Shown: piece after piece, positions 5,763-6,119 of the stretch
Layout of the letters: each line of letters starts with the position of its first letter
Position numbering within the stretch: position 1 is the stretch's first letter
Assembly: GCA_900317065.1 (NCBI GenBank)
Contig: ONFK01000187.1
Location: 1-6,119, forward strand
DNA: 6,119 bases
Direction: 5' to 3'
Source: an uncultured Bacteroidales bacterium
GTDB taxonomy: Bacteria; Bacteroidota; Bacteroidia; Bacteroidales; UBA932
The notes under the pieces: generated by a model
Database searches by the model: none
What the model was told of the DNA's origin: nothing
Seen by the model: only the letters and a program-made list of their open reading frames with translations
Position numbers and translations under genes: made by a program

Positions 5763-6119
5763 ATGAACAGTCTATCCAAGAACCAATTGAAGTGTCTGGC
5801 GGCCTACCGGCAGCAGAAACGCTGCGACGAGGAGGGTGTCTTTGTCGTGGAAGGAGTGAAAATGTGCAGCGAAGCGCTGCAATCGGGCTTCGCTATCCGC
5901 ACCGTATGCGGCACGGCGGACTTTTTGGCTGCCCACGGCAACAAAATGGCACATTGCGGCGAAGTGTATGAAGTCAATGCGGAACAGCTGGAACGCCTCA
6001 GCAACCAGCGCACGCCCAACAAAGTATGGATGGTGGTGGAGCGCCGCGTGCTCGCGGAGAGCGTTTTAACGGAGAACGCCCCCGCCCTAAAGGGCTCCCC
6101 CTCTAACTTAGAGGGGGAA
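5763..6119 (+). CDS. TrmH/SpoU-family RNA 2'-O-methyltransferase, N-terminal part (3' end outside window)
   Basis: The frame from ATG 5763 is open to the window end (119 codons). An overlapping ATG at 5756 is in another frame. The product opens with LSKNQLK (4-10), then EEGVFVVEGVKM (23-34) and LSNQRTPNKVW (79-89). This is the N-terminal substrate-binding region typical of Bacteroidales TrmH-like enzymes, which use S-adenosylmethionine to methylate a ribose in rRNA or tRNA. The knotted SpoU catalytic domain would follow beyond the window, so activity cannot be judged. After VVERR (91-95) one expects a short linker and then the SpoU domain. Instead there is an extra stretch whose last codons (108-119, SPSNLEGE at its end) are built of two palindromes (6084-6118). 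The frame stays open through them. The gene follows the repeat-rich gap and seems to be its own transcription unit. Confidence 0.85.
   Translation, partial: MNSLSKNQLKCLAAYRQQKRCDEEGVFVVEGVKMCSEALQSGFAIRTVCGTADFLAAHGNKMAHCGEVYEVNAEQLERLSNQRTPNKVWMVVERRVLAESVLTENAPALKGSPSNLEGE
6084..6118. repeat. Two adjacent palindromes inside the methyltransferase coding frame
   Basis: GCCCTAAAGGGC (6084-6095; 5-bp arms) is followed directly by a 23-base palindrome at 6096-6118 with 11-bp arms (TCCCCCTCTAA / TTAGAGGGGGA) around a single C. The CCCCTCT/AGAGGGG arms are shared with the intergenic elements at 5501-5521 and 5584-5604, but the centre differs. Read in the gene's frame it is free of stops; in another frame the TAA would end translation. 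Confidence 0.75.

Noticed and set aside
5756..5971. Alternative plus-strand start at 5756
   Set aside because: This frame gives a product without family features, while the frame from ATG 5763 gives a clear TrmH/SpoU N-terminus and stays open to the window end.

Overview
The window looks like a piece of a Bacteroidales (Bacteroidota) chromosome, probably from a gut or host-associated lineage that has a type IX secretion system (T9SS). The evidence is: two GH92 exo-mannosidase genes of the Bacteroidales type, a DUF4988-type surface lipoprotein with an acidic stretch after the lipid-anchored cysteine, two T9SS-type C-terminal sorting tails, a TAnnTTTG promoter box, and little sign of Shine-Dalgarno sites. 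Bacteroides in the strict sense lack T9SS, so another family (for example Rikenellaceae or relatives) is more likely. I cannot name the species.

Left part (1-2956, minus strand): an operon of two GH92 genes, read right to left. The first (2956 to 718) is broken near 2275-2282, where the frame changes and about 20-25 family residues appear to be missing. The second (721 to beyond position 1) overlaps the stop of the first by ATGA, looks intact as far as it can be seen, and runs out of the window. Both products would be exported and would trim alpha-mannose from host or yeast glycans.

Middle part (2957-5255, plus strand): a 76-bp divergent promoter region, then a 635-residue open reading frame (3033-4940) that looks like a chimera. 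It starts as a DUF4988 lipoprotein with a calcineurin-like phosphoesterase domain. Around residue 334 it switches, in a more AT-rich segment, to an unrelated T9SS cargo protein with its own sorting tail. It is followed at once by a second, orphan, very GC-rich T9SS tail (to 5190) and a strong terminator hairpin. Hand counts on single 60-base lines give about 60% GC before the switch, 35-45% inside the segment and about 72% in the orphan tail. This suggests three segments of different origin, or an assembly join.

Right part (5256-6119): about 500 bp without a gene, packed with small repeats. They include a 20-bp direct repeat, an inverted pair of a REP-like palindromic element bounded by 18-bp perfect inverted repeats, and a third partial copy. 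Then comes the start of a TrmH/SpoU-type rRNA methyltransferase gene (5763 onward, cut by the window end). Its last visible codons are made of two back-to-back palindromes. One has the same CCCCTCT/AGAGGGG arms as the intergenic elements, which suggests that a palindromic repeat has entered a coding frame.

The most notable items are the chimeric lipoprotein/T9SS gene with its two tandem tails, and the palindromic repeat family that seems to occur both between and inside genes.
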